Shown: positions 9,700-20,768 of the stretch, one piece after another
Position numbering within the stretch: the first letter of the stretch is position 1
How the letters are laid out: the number at the start of each line of letters is the position of its first letter
Origin: Sphingopyxis lindanitolerans
Lineage (GTDB): Bacteria > Pseudomonadota > Alphaproteobacteria > Sphingomonadales > Sphingomonadaceae
DNA length: 64,000 bases
Assembly (NCBI RefSeq): GCF_002993885.1
Contig: NZ_CM009578.1
Location: 186,001 to 250,000, forward strand
Direction: 5' to 3'
Made by a program: the position numbers and the translations under genes
Notes under the pieces: generated by a model
Told to the model about the DNA's origin: nothing
What the model saw: only the letters and a program-made list of their open reading frames with translations
The model's database searches: none

Positions 9700-9958
9700 C
9701 AGACATTCCACCCCTTTGTTTATCGGCCATTCCGCCACGGCGATCCGCGCTCGCGGTCGATCTAAATTTGACTGGACAAATTTACGGACAATCGCAACGA
9801 TGAGCAGACCCGTTTTCGCGGTCGGCCACGGCAGCGGGAATTTATACGTGAACGGCCAGGGAAGGTGCGTGGAACGCCATTCGATGGCCGTTGGCGAAGC
9901 GGGGTCGCTGACGAAATCTGGCGCCAGTTGGCGCCACAATCGATAGAGGTTCGAAGCA

Positions 9959-10834
9959 ATGGGCATTCCCGCGCCGACGACGCTCCCGATAGGCCGGGTG
10001 CCGGTTCAGCCAAGCTTGCTGCTATATGTCATCTTGCCGCTTGTGTTGCTCGCGTTGCCGCTGGCGCTGTTCCGGGTGACGACGGGCCTCGATTCCAGCC
10101 TGATCCTGTCGCTGTTCTTCTGGAGCGCGACGGTGATCGTCGGCTGGCTTTCCGCTGCCTTTGGAAGCACGCTCATATATCGGCTGTGCGCAAGATGGCG
10201 GCCGCCCCTATGGGCGATCACGCTTGCGGGACCGATTATCGCCGCCTTGCTGCTGCATCGGCCGATTGCCGAAATCCTCTCGCTCGCGCACAGTTTTCAG
10301 GTGCCGGGCCCGGATTTCGGTCAGCCCGCGCCGCTGCGCCTCGAATGGCAATCGCTCGATCGCTTCTTCCGCAACCTGGCACCAGGAACCATCAGTTGGG
10401 TGGCGCTCAACTATATATTCGACCGCCTATTGGGAATTCCGCGGTATCGTTACGACGTGCCGGGGGCAGAGGCGCGCGCGGGGGGACGCGACGAACGGCC
10501 GGTCAAGGCCATGCCGCAACTCTTCGACCGGGTGGCGCCCGCGGAACGCGGTCGACTTCTCGCGATCCGGGCAGAGGATCATTATGTTCGCATTTATACC
10601 GACGCAGGGGAGGGCATGACGCTGCTCCGTCTGTCGGACGCGATCATGATGGCGCATCCTGTGGCGGGAATGCAGATTCATCGCTCGATCTGGGTCGCGG
10701 ACGACGCAATCAGGGCGTTTCGTCGTGCCGGGCATGCGGGCCTCGTTCGGCTGTCGAACGGATTGGAATTGCCCGTCAGCCGCTCCTTTTGCTCATCGTT
10801 CGAACGCCATATCCGCATGTTGGGATTGGCGTGA
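9959..10834 (+). CDS. Membrane-anchored LytTR family transcriptional regulator
   Basis: A 291-aa protein with about four hydrophobic segments in residues 18-165 (for example LLLYVILPLVLLALPLALF and LILSLFFWSATVIVGWLSAAF) and a C-terminal LytTR DNA-binding domain (about 190-290). The domain includes LLAIRAEDHYVRIYTDAG and the closing block LVRLSNGLELPVSRSF. Such regulators bind direct repeats in promoters. It is divergent from the carboxylesterase gene across a 259-bp intergenic region that should hold both promoters, so it probably controls that cluster. The signal sensed by the membrane part is unknown. Confidence 0.88.
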   Translation: MGIPAPTTLPIGRVPVQPSLLLYVILPLVLLALPLALFRVTTGLDSSLILSLFFWSATVIVGWLSAAFGSTLIYRLCARWRPPLWAITLAGPIIAALLLHRPIAEILSLAHSFQVPGPDFGQPAPLRLEWQSLDRFFRNLAPGTISWVALNYIFDRLLGIPRYRYDVPGAEARAGGRDERPVKAMPQLFDRVAPAERGRLLAIRAEDHYVRIYTDAGEGMTLLRLSDAIMMAHPVAGMQIHRSIWVADDAIRAFRRAGHAGLVRLSNGLELPVSRSFCSSFERHIRMLGLA

Positions 10835-10929
10835 AGCATCCGAGCCGGTGCGGCCATCATGGCCGTTGAATTGGGTTGCAAATCTAAACCATTCGCGGTC
10901 TTCTGAAAATCCGAGAAGGGGAGAGTCAT

Positions 10930-12405
10930 ATGCGTAAGCGCGGGATCATCATTTTGGGCGGTGTGGCGGTCGTCGCCATCGCAGCGGCAACGGTCGCGGT
11001 GCGCACCGCCGGCTTTGCGCCCGCGAACGTCGCCGATGGAAGCGATATCCGGCTTGCCGCCACCGTGCCCTATGATCTCGACGCCGCCGTCCGCCACCTC
11101 AGCGAAGCGGCGCAGATCCGCACCGTGTCGAACCAGGATCCGGCCGAGAACCAGCTCGCCGAATGGGACCGGTTGCAGGCCTGGCTCGCCTCGACCTACC
11201 CCGCCGCGCACGGCGCGATGACGCGCACGGTCCTGCCGAACAAGACGCTCATCTATCATTGGCCGGGCAGCGATACCTCGCTCGCCCCGGTCATCCTGAT
11301 GGCGCATCAGGATGTCGTACCGGTGACGCCGGGGACCGAGGGCGACTGGAAATATCCGCCCTTCGCGGGGACGATCGCCGAAAATGCGGTGTGGGGCCGC
11401 GGCACCGTCGACGACAAGGGCTCGCTCGTCGGGCTGTTCGAGGCGATCGACGCGCTCGCGAAATCCGGCTTCAAGCCGAAACGCGGCCTCTATCTCGTCT
11501 CGGGTCACGATGAGGAAGCCGGCGGATCGGGCGCGGTCGCGGCGGCGGCCAAGCTGAAGGCGGAGGGCGTGAAGGCGATCTACACCCTCGACGAGGGCAG
11601 CATCGTGCTGACCGACACCCCGGTCATCGACGGCCCCGCGATCATGATCGGCATCGCCGAAAAAGGCTATGGCACGTTGAAGGTAACGGCGAACGCACCT
11701 GGCGGCCACAGCTCGATGCCGCCTGCCGAAACCGGCGTCACGACGCTCGCCAGGGCGGTTCTCGCCATCGCCGACAAGCCTTTCCCGATGGAAATCCGCG
11801 GCCCCGGCGCGTTGATGATCGAAGCGCTCGCGGCCAAGAAGGGCGGGACGACCAAGATGGCGGTCGCCAACTCGTGGCTGTTCGGCCCGCTGCTCAAGCG
11901 CCAGCTTTCGGCGACGCCGTCCACGGCGGCGGCCTTCCACACGACGATCGCGCCGACGATGCTCGAAGGCAGTCCCAAGGAAAATGTCCTGCCGCAATCG
12001 GCCAATGCGCTGATCAACTATCGCATCGCGCCGTGGAACAGTTCGGCCGACGTCATGGCGCGCGCGAAGGAGGCCGTCGGCGACGCGAAGGTCGATCTGG
12101 CCTGGGTCAAGCCGCCGCGCGAGCCCTCGCGCGTCTCGTCAACGAAATCGCAGGGCTGGAAATGGATCGCCGCTGCGGCGCGCGCCGATGCGCCCGACGC
12201 GGTGCTGACCCCGACCCTGGTCGTCGCGGCCACCGACAGCCGCAGCATGGAGCCGGTGTCCGAGGACGTCTATCGCTTCATGCCGATGCATTTCACGCTG
12301 AAGGGGGCCGCGATGATCCACGGCACCAACGAGCATATGGAGGTCGACAGCTTCAAACGGATGATCGATTTCTATGCGCGGCTGATCGCGACATCAGCGG
12401 GATAG
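10930..12405 (+). CDS. M20 family zinc peptidase (carboxypeptidase, PM20D1-like)
   Basis: A 491-aa protein with an N-terminal membrane anchor or signal ([19 protein letters not shown]). The M20 metal-binding blocks are present: MAHQDVVPV (first His), [12 protein letters not shown] (bridging Asp followed by a second Asp-Asp pair) and GHDEEAGG (catalytic Glu-Glu). The dimerisation-domain His region is [11 protein letters not shown]. It hydrolyses peptides or N-acyl amino acids in the periplasm. AAGGGGAGAG upstream serves as the ribosome-binding site. It is a single-gene unit followed by tRNA-Pro. Confidence 0.9.
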   Translation: MRKRGIIILGGVAVVAIAAATVAVRTAGFAPANVADGSDIRLAATVPYDLDAAVRHLSEAAQIRTVSNQDPAENQLAEWDRLQAWLASTYPAAHGAMTRTVLPNKTLIYHWPGSDTSLAPVILMAHQDVVPVTPGTEGDWKYPPFAGTIAENAVWGRGTVDDKGSLVGLFEAIDALAKSGFKPKRGLYLVSGHDEEAGGSGAVAAAAKLKAEGVKAIYTLDEGSIVLTDTPVIDGPAIMIGIAEKGYGTLKVTANAPGGHSSMPPAETGVTTLARAVLAIADKPFPMEIRGPGALMIEALAAKKGGTTKMAVANSWLFGPLLKRQLSATPSTAAAFHTTIAPTMLEGSPKENVLPQSANALINYRIAPWNSSADVMARAKEAVGDAKVDLAWVKPPREPSRVSSTKSQGWKWIAAAARADAPDAVLTPTLVVAATDSRSMEPVSEDVYRFMPMHFTLKGAAMIHGTNEHMEVDSFKRMIDFYARLIATSAG

Positions 12406-12442
12406 ACTCGGCGCTCCAGCCTGTCTAAGGCGCCCGCACGGT

Positions 12443-12519
<77 letters not shown>

Positions 12520-12709
12520 ATTTCAGGAAATGGCGGATGTCCGCGTGGCATCCGCCGCCCAGGCGGCCGAGCGAAGACGCTCCTGCGCCCCGCGCGCTGA
12601 TCTGCGTTTCATCTTTAGAATGTGCTGGAATCGCCCTTGCGAGGAGCGAAGCGGCGGTGCCATCCAAGAGCGTGCGGTAACCGCACCGGATCGCTTCGCT
12701 CGGGCAACG

Positions 12710-12741
12710 AAAAAGGCGGCCTTCCCGAAGGAAGACCGCCC
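12710..12741 (-). terminator. Rho-independent terminator
   Basis: Read on the minus strand this is an 11-12 bp GC stem closed by a TTCG tetraloop (GGGCGGTCTTCC, TTCG, GGAAGGCCGCC) followed by TTTTT. It lies 37 bp downstream of the Ala-rich lipoprotein gene, which it should terminate. Confidence 0.9.
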
Positions 12742-12777
12742 TTGTTCGTTTCGGTCATTGCCCCGAAGGGCCGCGAC

Positions 12778-13074
12778 TTACTTCTTGGCTTCAGCCGGAG
12801 CAGCAGCAGCGTCAGCGGCCGGAGCAGCAGCAGCGGCCGGAGCAGCAGCAGCGTCGGCAGCGGCCGGAGCGGCAGCAGCGTCGGCACCCGTGGCGGCAGC
12901 GTCGGCGCCGGCAGCGGCGGCGTCAGCGCCAGCAGCAGCGGCGTCAGCGCCTTCTTCCGCAACCGCTTCAGCGGCCGGGGCGTCGGTGGTAGCAGCTTCG
13001 TCAGCAGCCTTTTCACCGCAAGCGGCGAGGGCGAACATGCTGGCAGCAACGGCGATAGCAGCAAACTTCTTCAT
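12778..13074 (-). CDS. Small Ala-rich lipoprotein
   Basis: A 98-aa protein whose N-terminus (MKKFAAIAVAASMFALAACGEK) is a lipoprotein signal with lipobox LAAC, so Cys19 would be lipidated. The rest is low-complexity Ala/Asp/Glu with repeated ADAAAAG-like units, which suggests an extended, acidic periplasmic stalk. The ATG at 13074 is preceded by AGGGAG-type sequence. The frame is open further upstream, but without signal-peptide logic. A strong terminator follows. Function is unknown; such proteins are common in sphingomonads and may be abundant envelope proteins. Confidence 0.8.
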   Translation of the reverse strand: MKKFAAIAVAASMFALAACGEKAADEAATTDAPAAEAVAEEGADAAAAGADAAAAGADAAATGADAAAAPAAADAAAAPAAAAAPAADAAAAPAEAKK

Positions 13075-13221
13075 GATGTGTGGGCTCCCTAAAATGCCAT
13101 TCCGCGCTGGGGAAACTTTCCCGTCCCGCGAGCGGCGGGATTTAGCCTTTCCGCGTGAATCGTCAACAAAAATAATTGAGATGTCCCGCGAAGGCCGAAA
13201 ACTGTCATTTCCCCGAAACAA

Positions 13222-14574
13222 TCAGGGAAGCTCGGAATCGCTGCTGTTCGCGAGAATCGCCAAAGTCGCGGTCCAGGCGGCGACATTTTGCCGCAATTGC
13301 GCCGGATCGACCTTGTCGAGCGTGTCGTCGGGCGTGTGGTGAATGTCGAAATAGCGGGTGCCGTCCTGTTGCAGGTCGATGACCGGGGTTCCCGCCGCGA
13401 CCAGCGCGCCGATGTCGGTGCCGCCGCTCGCCGGATCCTTGCCGCGCGTGATGCCGAGGGGCGCGAGCGCCGCGGCGATCCGGTCGGTGAGCGGCTTGGC
13501 GCTGTCGGGCAGCTTGAAATCGACGCGCCACACCCGGTCGGCACCGAAATCGGACTCGAGCGCCGCGGCATGGCGTTCCTTGCCATGGGCATCGAAATAG
13601 GCCTTGCCGCCGAACCCGCCAACTTCTTCGGCGCCTGCCCAGAGGATGCGGATCGTGCGGCGGGGCTGGCCTGCCGCCATGACATGCTTCGCCGCCGCGG
13701 TGATGATACCGCACCCCGCAGCGTCATCGATCGCGCCGGTGCCCTGGTCCCAGCTATCGAGATGGCAGGCAAGGATCACGGGACTCGCGGCGGGGTCGCT
13801 GCCCGGCACTTCGGCGATCACATTGCCCGATGCCTGTTGCTCCAGCCGGCGCGGCGTCAGCAGCAGTTTCAGGCGCAGCGCGCCGGGGTGGCGGCGCCAT
13901 TGGCGGACGAGTTGGTCGGCGTCGGGGTTGGAAAGCGCGGCGGCCGGGATCGGAGTCACGCCGTCCGCGAAATTGGTGACCCCGGCGTGAGCAATGCGAT
14001 GGCTGTCCGTGCCGATCGAGCGGATGACGATGGCGAGCGCGCCCTTTTTGGCCGCGACATTCGGCCCGATGAAGCGCCCGCGCCCGAAATAGCCATAGCC
14101 GCTGCCGTCCTGTGCGGCTTTCATTTGATTATCGACGAAGACGATCTTGCCCTTCACCGCGCTGTCGGGCGCGGCGGCCAGTGCGTCATAGCTTTCGAAA
14201 TAGACGATCTCGGCCTCGATCCCCTGCGCCCCGGTCGCGCCGCTGTTGCCGAGGCCCACGACGGTCAGTTGTTGCGGCAGAAACGGCGCGGTGAGCCACG
14301 CCGCTTCCTCGCCGCGCTGCCACACCGGCATCCGATAGGCTTCCTCGCGGACATTGGCGAAGCCCATGGCCTTCAGCCGTTCGACCGCCCAGCGCCGCGC
14401 TGCGGCCTCGCGATCGCTCCCCGCCGGACGCGGGCCGATTTCGGTCGTCAGATCCTCGGTGATCGCCCAGGCCGGATCGTCGCTCGCCTGGGCGCGGTCG
14501 GTGGCGCCGGCGGAGGCGGCGAGGAGCAGGGCGGCGAAGCCCGTCAGGCGGGCTGCGATGGCGGCGCGTGTCAT
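13222..14574 (-). CDS. M28 family zinc peptidase
   Basis: A 450-aa protein with a signal peptide (LTGFAALLLAASAGATDRAQA). The M28 active site is visible: ILACHLDSWDQGTGAIDDAAG (His, Asp and bridging Asp), WAGAEEVGG (catalytic Glu plus metal-ligand Glu), LESDFGAD and the late His in YFDIHHTPDDTLD. A PA-type insertion (residues about 120-220) precedes the catalytic half. It is predicted to be a periplasmic aminopeptidase or carboxypeptidase with two zinc ions. It is a single gene, divergent from ettA. Confidence 0.9.
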   Translation of the reverse strand: MTRAAIAARLTGFAALLLAASAGATDRAQASDDPAWAITEDLTTEIGPRPAGSDREAAARRWAVERLKAMGFANVREEAYRMPVWQRGEEAAWLTAPFLPQQLTVVGLGNSGATGAQGIEAEIVYFESYDALAAAPDSAVKGKIVFVDNQMKAAQDGSGYGYFGRGRFIGPNVAAKKGALAIVIRSIGTDSHRIAHAGVTNFADGVTPIPAAALSNPDADQLVRQWRRHPGALRLKLLLTPRRLEQQASGNVIAEVPGSDPAASPVILACHLDSWDQGTGAIDDAAGCGIITAAAKHVMAAGQPRRTIRILWAGAEEVGGFGGKAYFDAHGKERHAAALESDFGADRVWRVDFKLPDSAKPLTDRIAAALAPLGITRGKDPASGGTDIGALVAAGTPVIDLQQDGTRYFDIHHTPDDTLDKVDPAQLRQNVAAWTATLAILANSSDSELP

Positions 14575-14715
14575 GACGCGGTTCTAGCGGCTGATCTTTG
14601 CCCCTCGCAAGCCTCGATTGCCCAATCGATTGCCAATCCCGCACCCTTTCGCTAACCGGCGCGCAACGCATCCGGCCGCGTGCGCGCGGCTCAGCCTCAT
14701 ATTCGGAGCACATCG

Positions 14716-16391
<1,676 letters not shown>

Positions 16392-16395
<4 letters not shown>

Positions 16396-16847
16396 CCGGC
16401 GGCGGGGCGGGGGAGGCGCCGATTTCGTCGAGCGCGATCCGCATGGGCGCCGATGCGCTCAACGCCTTCCTGACGGACGCTTTCCCGCATTCGAAGCCGG
16501 GGTCGCGCGGCCATGTCGTTTCGGCGGCGCCGGGCCATGTCCGCGCCCGGATCGACCCCAATGAACAGGCGCTGCGCCCCGGCGGGCTGATCTCGGGCCC
16601 GACCCAGATGGGGTTCGCCGACATGGCGGCCTATGCGCTTGTTCTCGCGCATATCGGCCCGGTCGCGATGGCGGTGACCAGCGCGCTCAATTACCAGTTC
16701 CTGCGCCCGTGCCGGCCCGGCCCGCTGTTCGCCGACGCGCATCTGCTGCGACTCGGCAAAAGGCTGGCGGTGATGGATATCCGCATCTTTACCGACGATG
16801 CCGACAAGCCCGTCGGCCAGGCGAACGTGACCTACGCGATTCCCTGA
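16392..16847 (+). CDS. PaaI-family hotdog-fold thioesterase
   Basis: A 151-aa single hotdog domain with the PaaI-like block RPGGLISGPTQMGFADMAAYALVLAHIG and the following strand AVTSALNYQFLRPCRPGPLFADA. It should hydrolyse acyl-CoA thioesters as a homotetramer. The GTG start overlaps the ettA stop, which suggests translational coupling. Substrate is unknown. Confidence 0.88.
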
Positions 16848-16854
16848 TCGGGTT

Positions 16855-17505
16855 TCACGCTTTCCAGTCGAACCGCGAAAATCGATCGGTCTGTTCGTCC
16901 AGCAGATGCAATATGCCGTCGCTGACCGCGAACAGCGCGCCGCGCAGCCGCAGCCGTCCCTTGGCTTCCTTTTGCTCGATGCAGGGGAAGGTCCGCAAAT
17001 TGGCCAGGCTGACCCGAACCGCGGCAAATTCCATGTCGCGCCGTGCTGCCGGGCTGTGCAGGTCGGCGTGCCGCGCGCGCACCGCGGCGCTCGCGTCATC
17101 CAGCATCGAAATCCAGTCGGCGATGAATCCGCCATGCCCGGGTTCCGCACCTGCCATCGTCCGATGCAGCGCGGCATGACAGCCTCCGCACATGCCATGG
17201 CCCAGCACGACGATTTCCTCGACCCGCAAGATCTGCACCGCAAATTCCAGCGCCGATGACACACCGTGGCGGCCGGGCGTGGTTTCGAACGGGGGGACCA
17301 GAGCACCGACGTTGCGGACGACGAACACTTCGCCGGGGTGGGTGTCGAAAATCTGCGCCGGTTCGACCCGGCTGTCCGAACAGGCGATAATCATCACCTT
17401 TGGCGACTGCCCCTCTGCCAGTTGCTCCCATCGCTCTCGCTGCCCTTCCCACCCCGTAGCGCGGAACCGGGCATAGCCTTCGAGCAAATCGGCAAAGTGA
17501 GTCAT
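16855..17505 (-). CDS. Beta-class carbonic anhydrase
   Basis: A 216-aa protein with the zinc ligands and catalytic dyad of beta carbonic anhydrases: CSDSRVEP (Cys, Asp-Arg dyad) and HGMCGGC (His and second Cys). It converts CO2 and water to bicarbonate and proton in the cytoplasm, supplying bicarbonate for carboxylases. It is convergent with the thioesterase gene, only 7 bp apart, and divergent from lipA. Confidence 0.95.
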   Translation of the reverse strand: MTHFADLLEGYARFRATGWEGQRERWEQLAEGQSPKVMIIACSDSRVEPAQIFDTHPGEVFVVRNVGALVPPFETTPGRHGVSSALEFAVQILRVEEIVVLGHGMCGGCHAALHRTMAGAEPGHGGFIADWISMLDDASAAVRARHADLHSPAARRDMEFAAVRVSLANLRTFPCIEQKEAKGRLRLRGALFAVSDGILHLLDEQTDRFSRFDWKA

Positions 17506-17567
17506 GCGCGCGCTTTAGCAGAAGATGCGCTGTTGAGAAGAGCGGGACGCATGTCTATGTGGGCGGC

Positions 17568-18509
17568 ATGAACGCTCCCGCACAGCCGCCCCAGCCGCCC
17601 CAGCCGCTTCAGCGCCCCCGCAAGCCCGACTGGATTCGCGTCAAGGCACCGACCAGTCCCGGCTATGCCGAAACGCGCAAGCTGATGCGCGAACTCAATC
17701 TTCATACGGTGTGCGAGGAAGCCGCCTGTCCGAACATCGGCGAATGCTGGACGAAAAAGCATGCGACGGTGATGATCCTCGGCGACACCTGCACCCGTGC
17801 CTGCGCCTTCTGCAACGTCAAGACCGGGATGCCGCGTCCCGTAGACCCGCTCGAGCCCGAACATACGGCGATCGCGGCGGCGAAGATGGGGCTGAGCCAT
17901 ATCGTCATCACCTCGGTCGACCGCGACGACCTGCCTGACGGCGGCGCCAGCCAGTTCGTCAAGGTCATTCAGGCGCTGCGCCGCGAAACGCCGCAGACGA
18001 CGATCGAAATCCTGACGCCCGATTTTCGCAACAAGCCCGAAAGCGCGGTCGCGGCGATCGTCGATGCGCGCCCCGACGTCTATAACCATAATCTGGAGAC
18101 CGTCCCGCGGCTCTATCCGACGATCCGGCCCGGCGCGCGCTATTATGCGTCGCTGCGCCTGCTCGAAAGCGTCAAGCGCCGCGATCCGTCGATCTTCACC
18201 AAATCGGGGATCATGCTCGGCCTCGGCGAGGAGCGGATGGAGGTTCATCAGGTAATGGACGACATGCGCAGCGCCGACATCGATTTCATGACGATGGGCC
18301 AATATCTGCAACCGACACCGCGCCATACGAAGGTGATCGACTTCGTGACGCCGCAGGCATTCGACGCCTATGCCCAGATCGCGCGCGCCAAGGGGTTCCT
18401 GCAGGTCGCCTCGTCGCCGCTCACCCGGTCGAGCTATCACGCCGGTGACGATTTCGCGATGATGCGCGCCGCGCGCGACGAGCAACTGGCGCGTGCAAGG
18501 GCCGACTGA
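17568..18509 (+). CDS. lipA: Lipoyl synthase
   Basis: A 313-aa radical-SAM enzyme with both iron-sulfur motifs: the auxiliary cluster [13 protein letters not shown] (C-x4-C-x5-C) and the radical-[13 protein letters not shown] (C-x3-C-x2-C). The C-terminal RSSYHAG serine ligand block is present (TRSSYHAGD). It inserts two sulfur atoms into octanoyl chains of lipoyl domains. The start ATG at 17568 is chosen; an in-frame GTG lies three codons upstream. The next gene starts immediately after its stop. Confidence 0.97.
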   Translation: MNAPAQPPQPPQPLQRPRKPDWIRVKAPTSPGYAETRKLMRELNLHTVCEEAACPNIGECWTKKHATVMILGDTCTRACAFCNVKTGMPRPVDPLEPEHTAIAAAKMGLSHIVITSVDRDDLPDGGASQFVKVIQALRRETPQTTIEILTPDFRNKPESAVAAIVDARPDVYNHNLETVPRLYPTIRPGARYYASLRLLESVKRRDPSIFTKSGIMLGLGEERMEVHQVMDDMRSADIDFMTMGQYLQPTPRHTKVIDFVTPQAFDAYAQIARAKGFLQVASSPLTRSSYHAGDDFAMMRAARDEQLARARAD

Positions 18510-18989
18510 TTGCCAAGGCACCACGAAACACGCGAGCTTCCCTACAGCGACGAACAGATGTTCGCGCTCGTCACCGATATCGCGCGCTATCCCGAATTCC
18601 TGCCGTGGATCGTCGCACTCCGCGTCCGCAGCGACAGCGAGAGGGAAGCGCTCGCCGACATGATCGTCGGCTTCAAGGGGCTGCGCGAAAGCTTTTCGTG
18701 CCGCGTCCACAAGGAGCGGCCGCGTGCGGTGACGGTCAGCTACATCGACGGCCCGATGAAACATCTCAGCAACGAATGGCATTTCGCGCCGCTCGCAGCG
18801 GGCGGCTGTCGCGTCGATTTCATGGTCGATTTCTCGTTCCGCAACCGCGTCTTCGAAACGCTCGCGGGCCAGATGTTCGACAAGGCGCTTCGCAAGATGA
18901 TCGCCGCGTTCGAGGCGCGGGCGGGCGACCTTTACGGCGCCGGAAGCTCGATATCCTCCGACGGCCGCAGCGAATCCTTGTCGGGCTGA
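18510..18989 (+). CDS. START-fold COQ10 / RatA-type protein (type II TA RatA family)
   Basis: A 159-aa polyketide-cyclase/START domain protein with the family blocks YSDEQMFALVTDIARYPEFLPWI and the late helix VFETLAGQMFDKALRKMIAAFEARA. Homologs include COQ10 (ubiquinone binding/chaperone in respiration) and E. coli RatA, whose toxin role is disputed. In alphaproteobacteria next to lipA a coenzyme-Q role is the better guess. The start appears to be TTG, directly abutting the lipA stop. Its last 58 bp overlap the 3' end of the convergent cinA gene. Confidence 0.88.
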   Translation: MPRHHETRELPYSDEQMFALVTDIARYPEFLPWIVALRVRSDSEREALADMIVGFKGLRESFSCRVHKERPRAVTVSYIDGPMKHLSNEWHFAPLAAGGCRVDFMVDFSFRNRVFETLAGQMFDKALRKMIAAFEARAGDLYGAGSSISSDGRSESLSG

Positions 18990-19489
18990 AGCAGGTCGAG
19001 CGCGAACAGGGTCGCAGCGTGGCGGATGGCGGCGCGGTCCTTCGAGTCGAACTGGACTCGCTGGGTGAAATAATCGTCGGGGTCCTGCCCGCGCAGCGCG
19101 CGGGCAAAGACGACCTGGCCAACCGGCTTCTTTTCCGACCCGCCGCCCGGCCCGGCGATGCCGGTGATCGCGACCGCGACATCGGCGTCGCTGTTGGCCA
19201 GCACGCCCGCCGCCATCGCCCAGGCGGTCGCGAGCGAGACCTCGCCGAAAGTCTCCAATATTTCGCCACTTACGTCGAGTTGATGCTTCTTGGCTTCGCC
19301 CGAATAGGTGATGAAGCCGGCGCTGAACACGTCCGAACTGCCCGCTATATCGGTCAGCGCCGCCGACACCATGCCGCCGGTGCAGCTTTCGGCCACCGCG
19401 ACCTTACGCTCTGCGGCGCGGTTGGCGGCGAGAACGGACAGGGCGGCCTCTTCACGCGCGGTCTGGCGCGTTTCGACGATCGACGACAA
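18932..19489 (-). CDS. CinA C-terminal family protein (nicotinamide-nucleotide amidase)
   Basis: A 185-aa protein corresponding to the stand-alone CinA C-terminal (PncC) domain. Signature blocks are KVAVAESCTGGMVSAALTDIAGSSDVFSAGFITYS, GEVSLATAWAMAAGV and AITGIAGPGGGSEKKPVGQV. It deamidates nicotinamide mononucleotide in NAD salvage. The best start seen is TTG at 19489, 3 bp after the ispDF stop. Its C-terminal coding end overlaps the RatA-type gene by 58 bp. Confidence 0.9.
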   Translation of the reverse strand: MSSIVETRQTAREEAALSVLAANRAAERKVAVAESCTGGMVSAALTDIAGSSDVFSAGFITYSGEAKKHQLDVSGEILETFGEVSLATAWAMAAGVLANSDADVAVAITGIAGPGGGSEKKPVGQVVFARALRGQDPDDYFTQRVQFDSKDRAAIRHAATLFALDLLQPDKDSLRPSEDIELPAP

Positions 19490-19492
19490 GGT

Positions 19493-20671
19493 TCAATTCT
19501 CCGGAAGTGATAGGGTGGCGATCGCCTGCGCGGCGATCCCTTCGCGACGGCCGGTAAAGCCCAGCCGCTCGGTCGTTGTCGCCTTCACACTAACGCGGTC
19601 CAGCGGAATCGCAAGGATTTCGGCGATGCGGGCGCGGATTGCCGGACGGTGCGGGCCGATCCTGGGGGCTTCGGCGATGATCGTCAGGTCGACATGATCG
19701 ATCCGCCCGCCGCGCGCGGCGACGCGGTCGGCAGCGAACGCAAGGAAGCGGTGCGAAGCGGCGCCGCGCCATTGCGGGTCACTCGGCGGGAAATGGTCGC
19801 CGATATCGCCATCGGCGAGCGCGCCGAGAATCGCATCGGTGATCGCATGGAGCGCGACGTCGGCATCGCTATGGCCCTCAAGCCCATGACTATGGGCAAT
19901 TTCTATCCCGCCGATCCACAGCGGATTGCCCGCCACAAGGCGGTGGACATCATAGCCCATGCCCACCGCGGTTCGCATCATCATCGCTGTCCCCAAGAGT
20001 CCGGAAAGGATCGCCATATCGTCGGCATATGTCAGCTTATGAAGCCGCGCGTCACCGGCGACCGCCGCAACGGCAATGCCCAGGCGGCGGACGAGCTGCG
20101 CATCGTCGGTCGCGGCTTCACCCGCCGCGGCGGCGTGGGCGCGGCGCAAGGTGCCGAGCCGGAAGCCCTGCGGGGTCTGAACCCGCGCGAGAGCGGCGCG
20201 ATCGACCGCATCGCCGACGTTTCCCGCCGCCTGTTCGACCAGCGTATCGGGAACCGGTAGCGTGGGGGTCGCGGCATCGCTGTCCTGCAAGGCGGCGAGT
20301 AACCGATCGATGACGTCGGCGCTCACTCCGGGCCGCGCGGCATCGTGGACGAGAATGAGCGCTTCTTCTTCCCAATCGGCGAGTGCGGCAAGCGCATGGG
20401 CAACCGATTGCTGGCGTTCGGCGCCGGGAACGGCGGAAATCCAGCCTTCGGGCAAGGCTCCGATGGCCGCCATGACGTCATCATTCGCCACCAGCACGCC
20501 CGCGAAGATCGCCGGATGCGCGGCGAAGGCGTCGAGACTCCAGCGCAGCACCGGCTTGCCGCCAAGCCGTTCGAGCTGCTTGGGCCGGTCGAACCCGGCG
20601 CGTGTCCCCTGACCGCCGGCGAGCAATATGGCCGCGACGCGCGGGGCGGAGAAAGGGGCGGACTCGCTCAT
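19493..20671 (-). CDS. ispDF: Bifunctional IspD/IspF (MEP cytidylyltransferase and MECDP synthase)
   Basis: A 392-aa fusion. Residues about 10-225 are IspD (AAILLAGGQGTRAG nucleotide loop, VHDAARPGVSADVIDRLL). Residues about 237-392 are IspF (GMGYDVHRLV with metal ligands Asp-x-His, GLEGHSDADVALHAITDAILGA, and the end KATTTERLGFTGRREGIAAQA). It carries out steps three and five of non-mevalonate isoprenoid synthesis. The fused form is typical of alphaproteobacteria. Confidence 0.97.
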   Translation of the reverse strand: MSESAPFSAPRVAAILLAGGQGTRAGFDRPKQLERLGGKPVLRWSLDAFAAHPAIFAGVLVANDDVMAAIGALPEGWISAVPGAERQQSVAHALAALADWEEEALILVHDAARPGVSADVIDRLLAALQDSDAATPTLPVPDTLVEQAAGNVGDAVDRAALARVQTPQGFRLGTLRRAHAAAAGEAATDDAQLVRRLGIAVAAVAGDARLHKLTYADDMAILSGLLGTAMMMRTAVGMGYDVHRLVAGNPLWIGGIEIAHSHGLEGHSDADVALHAITDAILGALADGDIGDHFPPSDPQWRGAASHRFLAFAADRVAARGGRIDHVDLTIIAEAPRIGPHRPAIRARIAEILAIPLDRVSVKATTTERLGFTGRREGIAAQAIATLSLPEN

Positions 20672-20768
20672 GATGCGCGCCGGTTAGCGCAGCCGCGCCT
20701 TGCGGGAAAGCAGCTTAGCGTGTAGGGGCTGCTTAAATTTTAGGCAATTTAAACGAAAGCTCCCCGCC

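Noticed and set aside
9700..9966. 89-codon N-terminal extension of the carboxylesterase frame.
   Set aside because: It lacks family similarity, runs over the divergent promoter region and overlaps the start of the LytTR gene. A signal peptide follows the later ATG.
18510..18989. RatA toxin of a toxin-antitoxin pair.
   Set aside because: No RatB-like partner is adjacent. Position next to lipA and the COQ10-like sequence favour a ubiquinone-related role.
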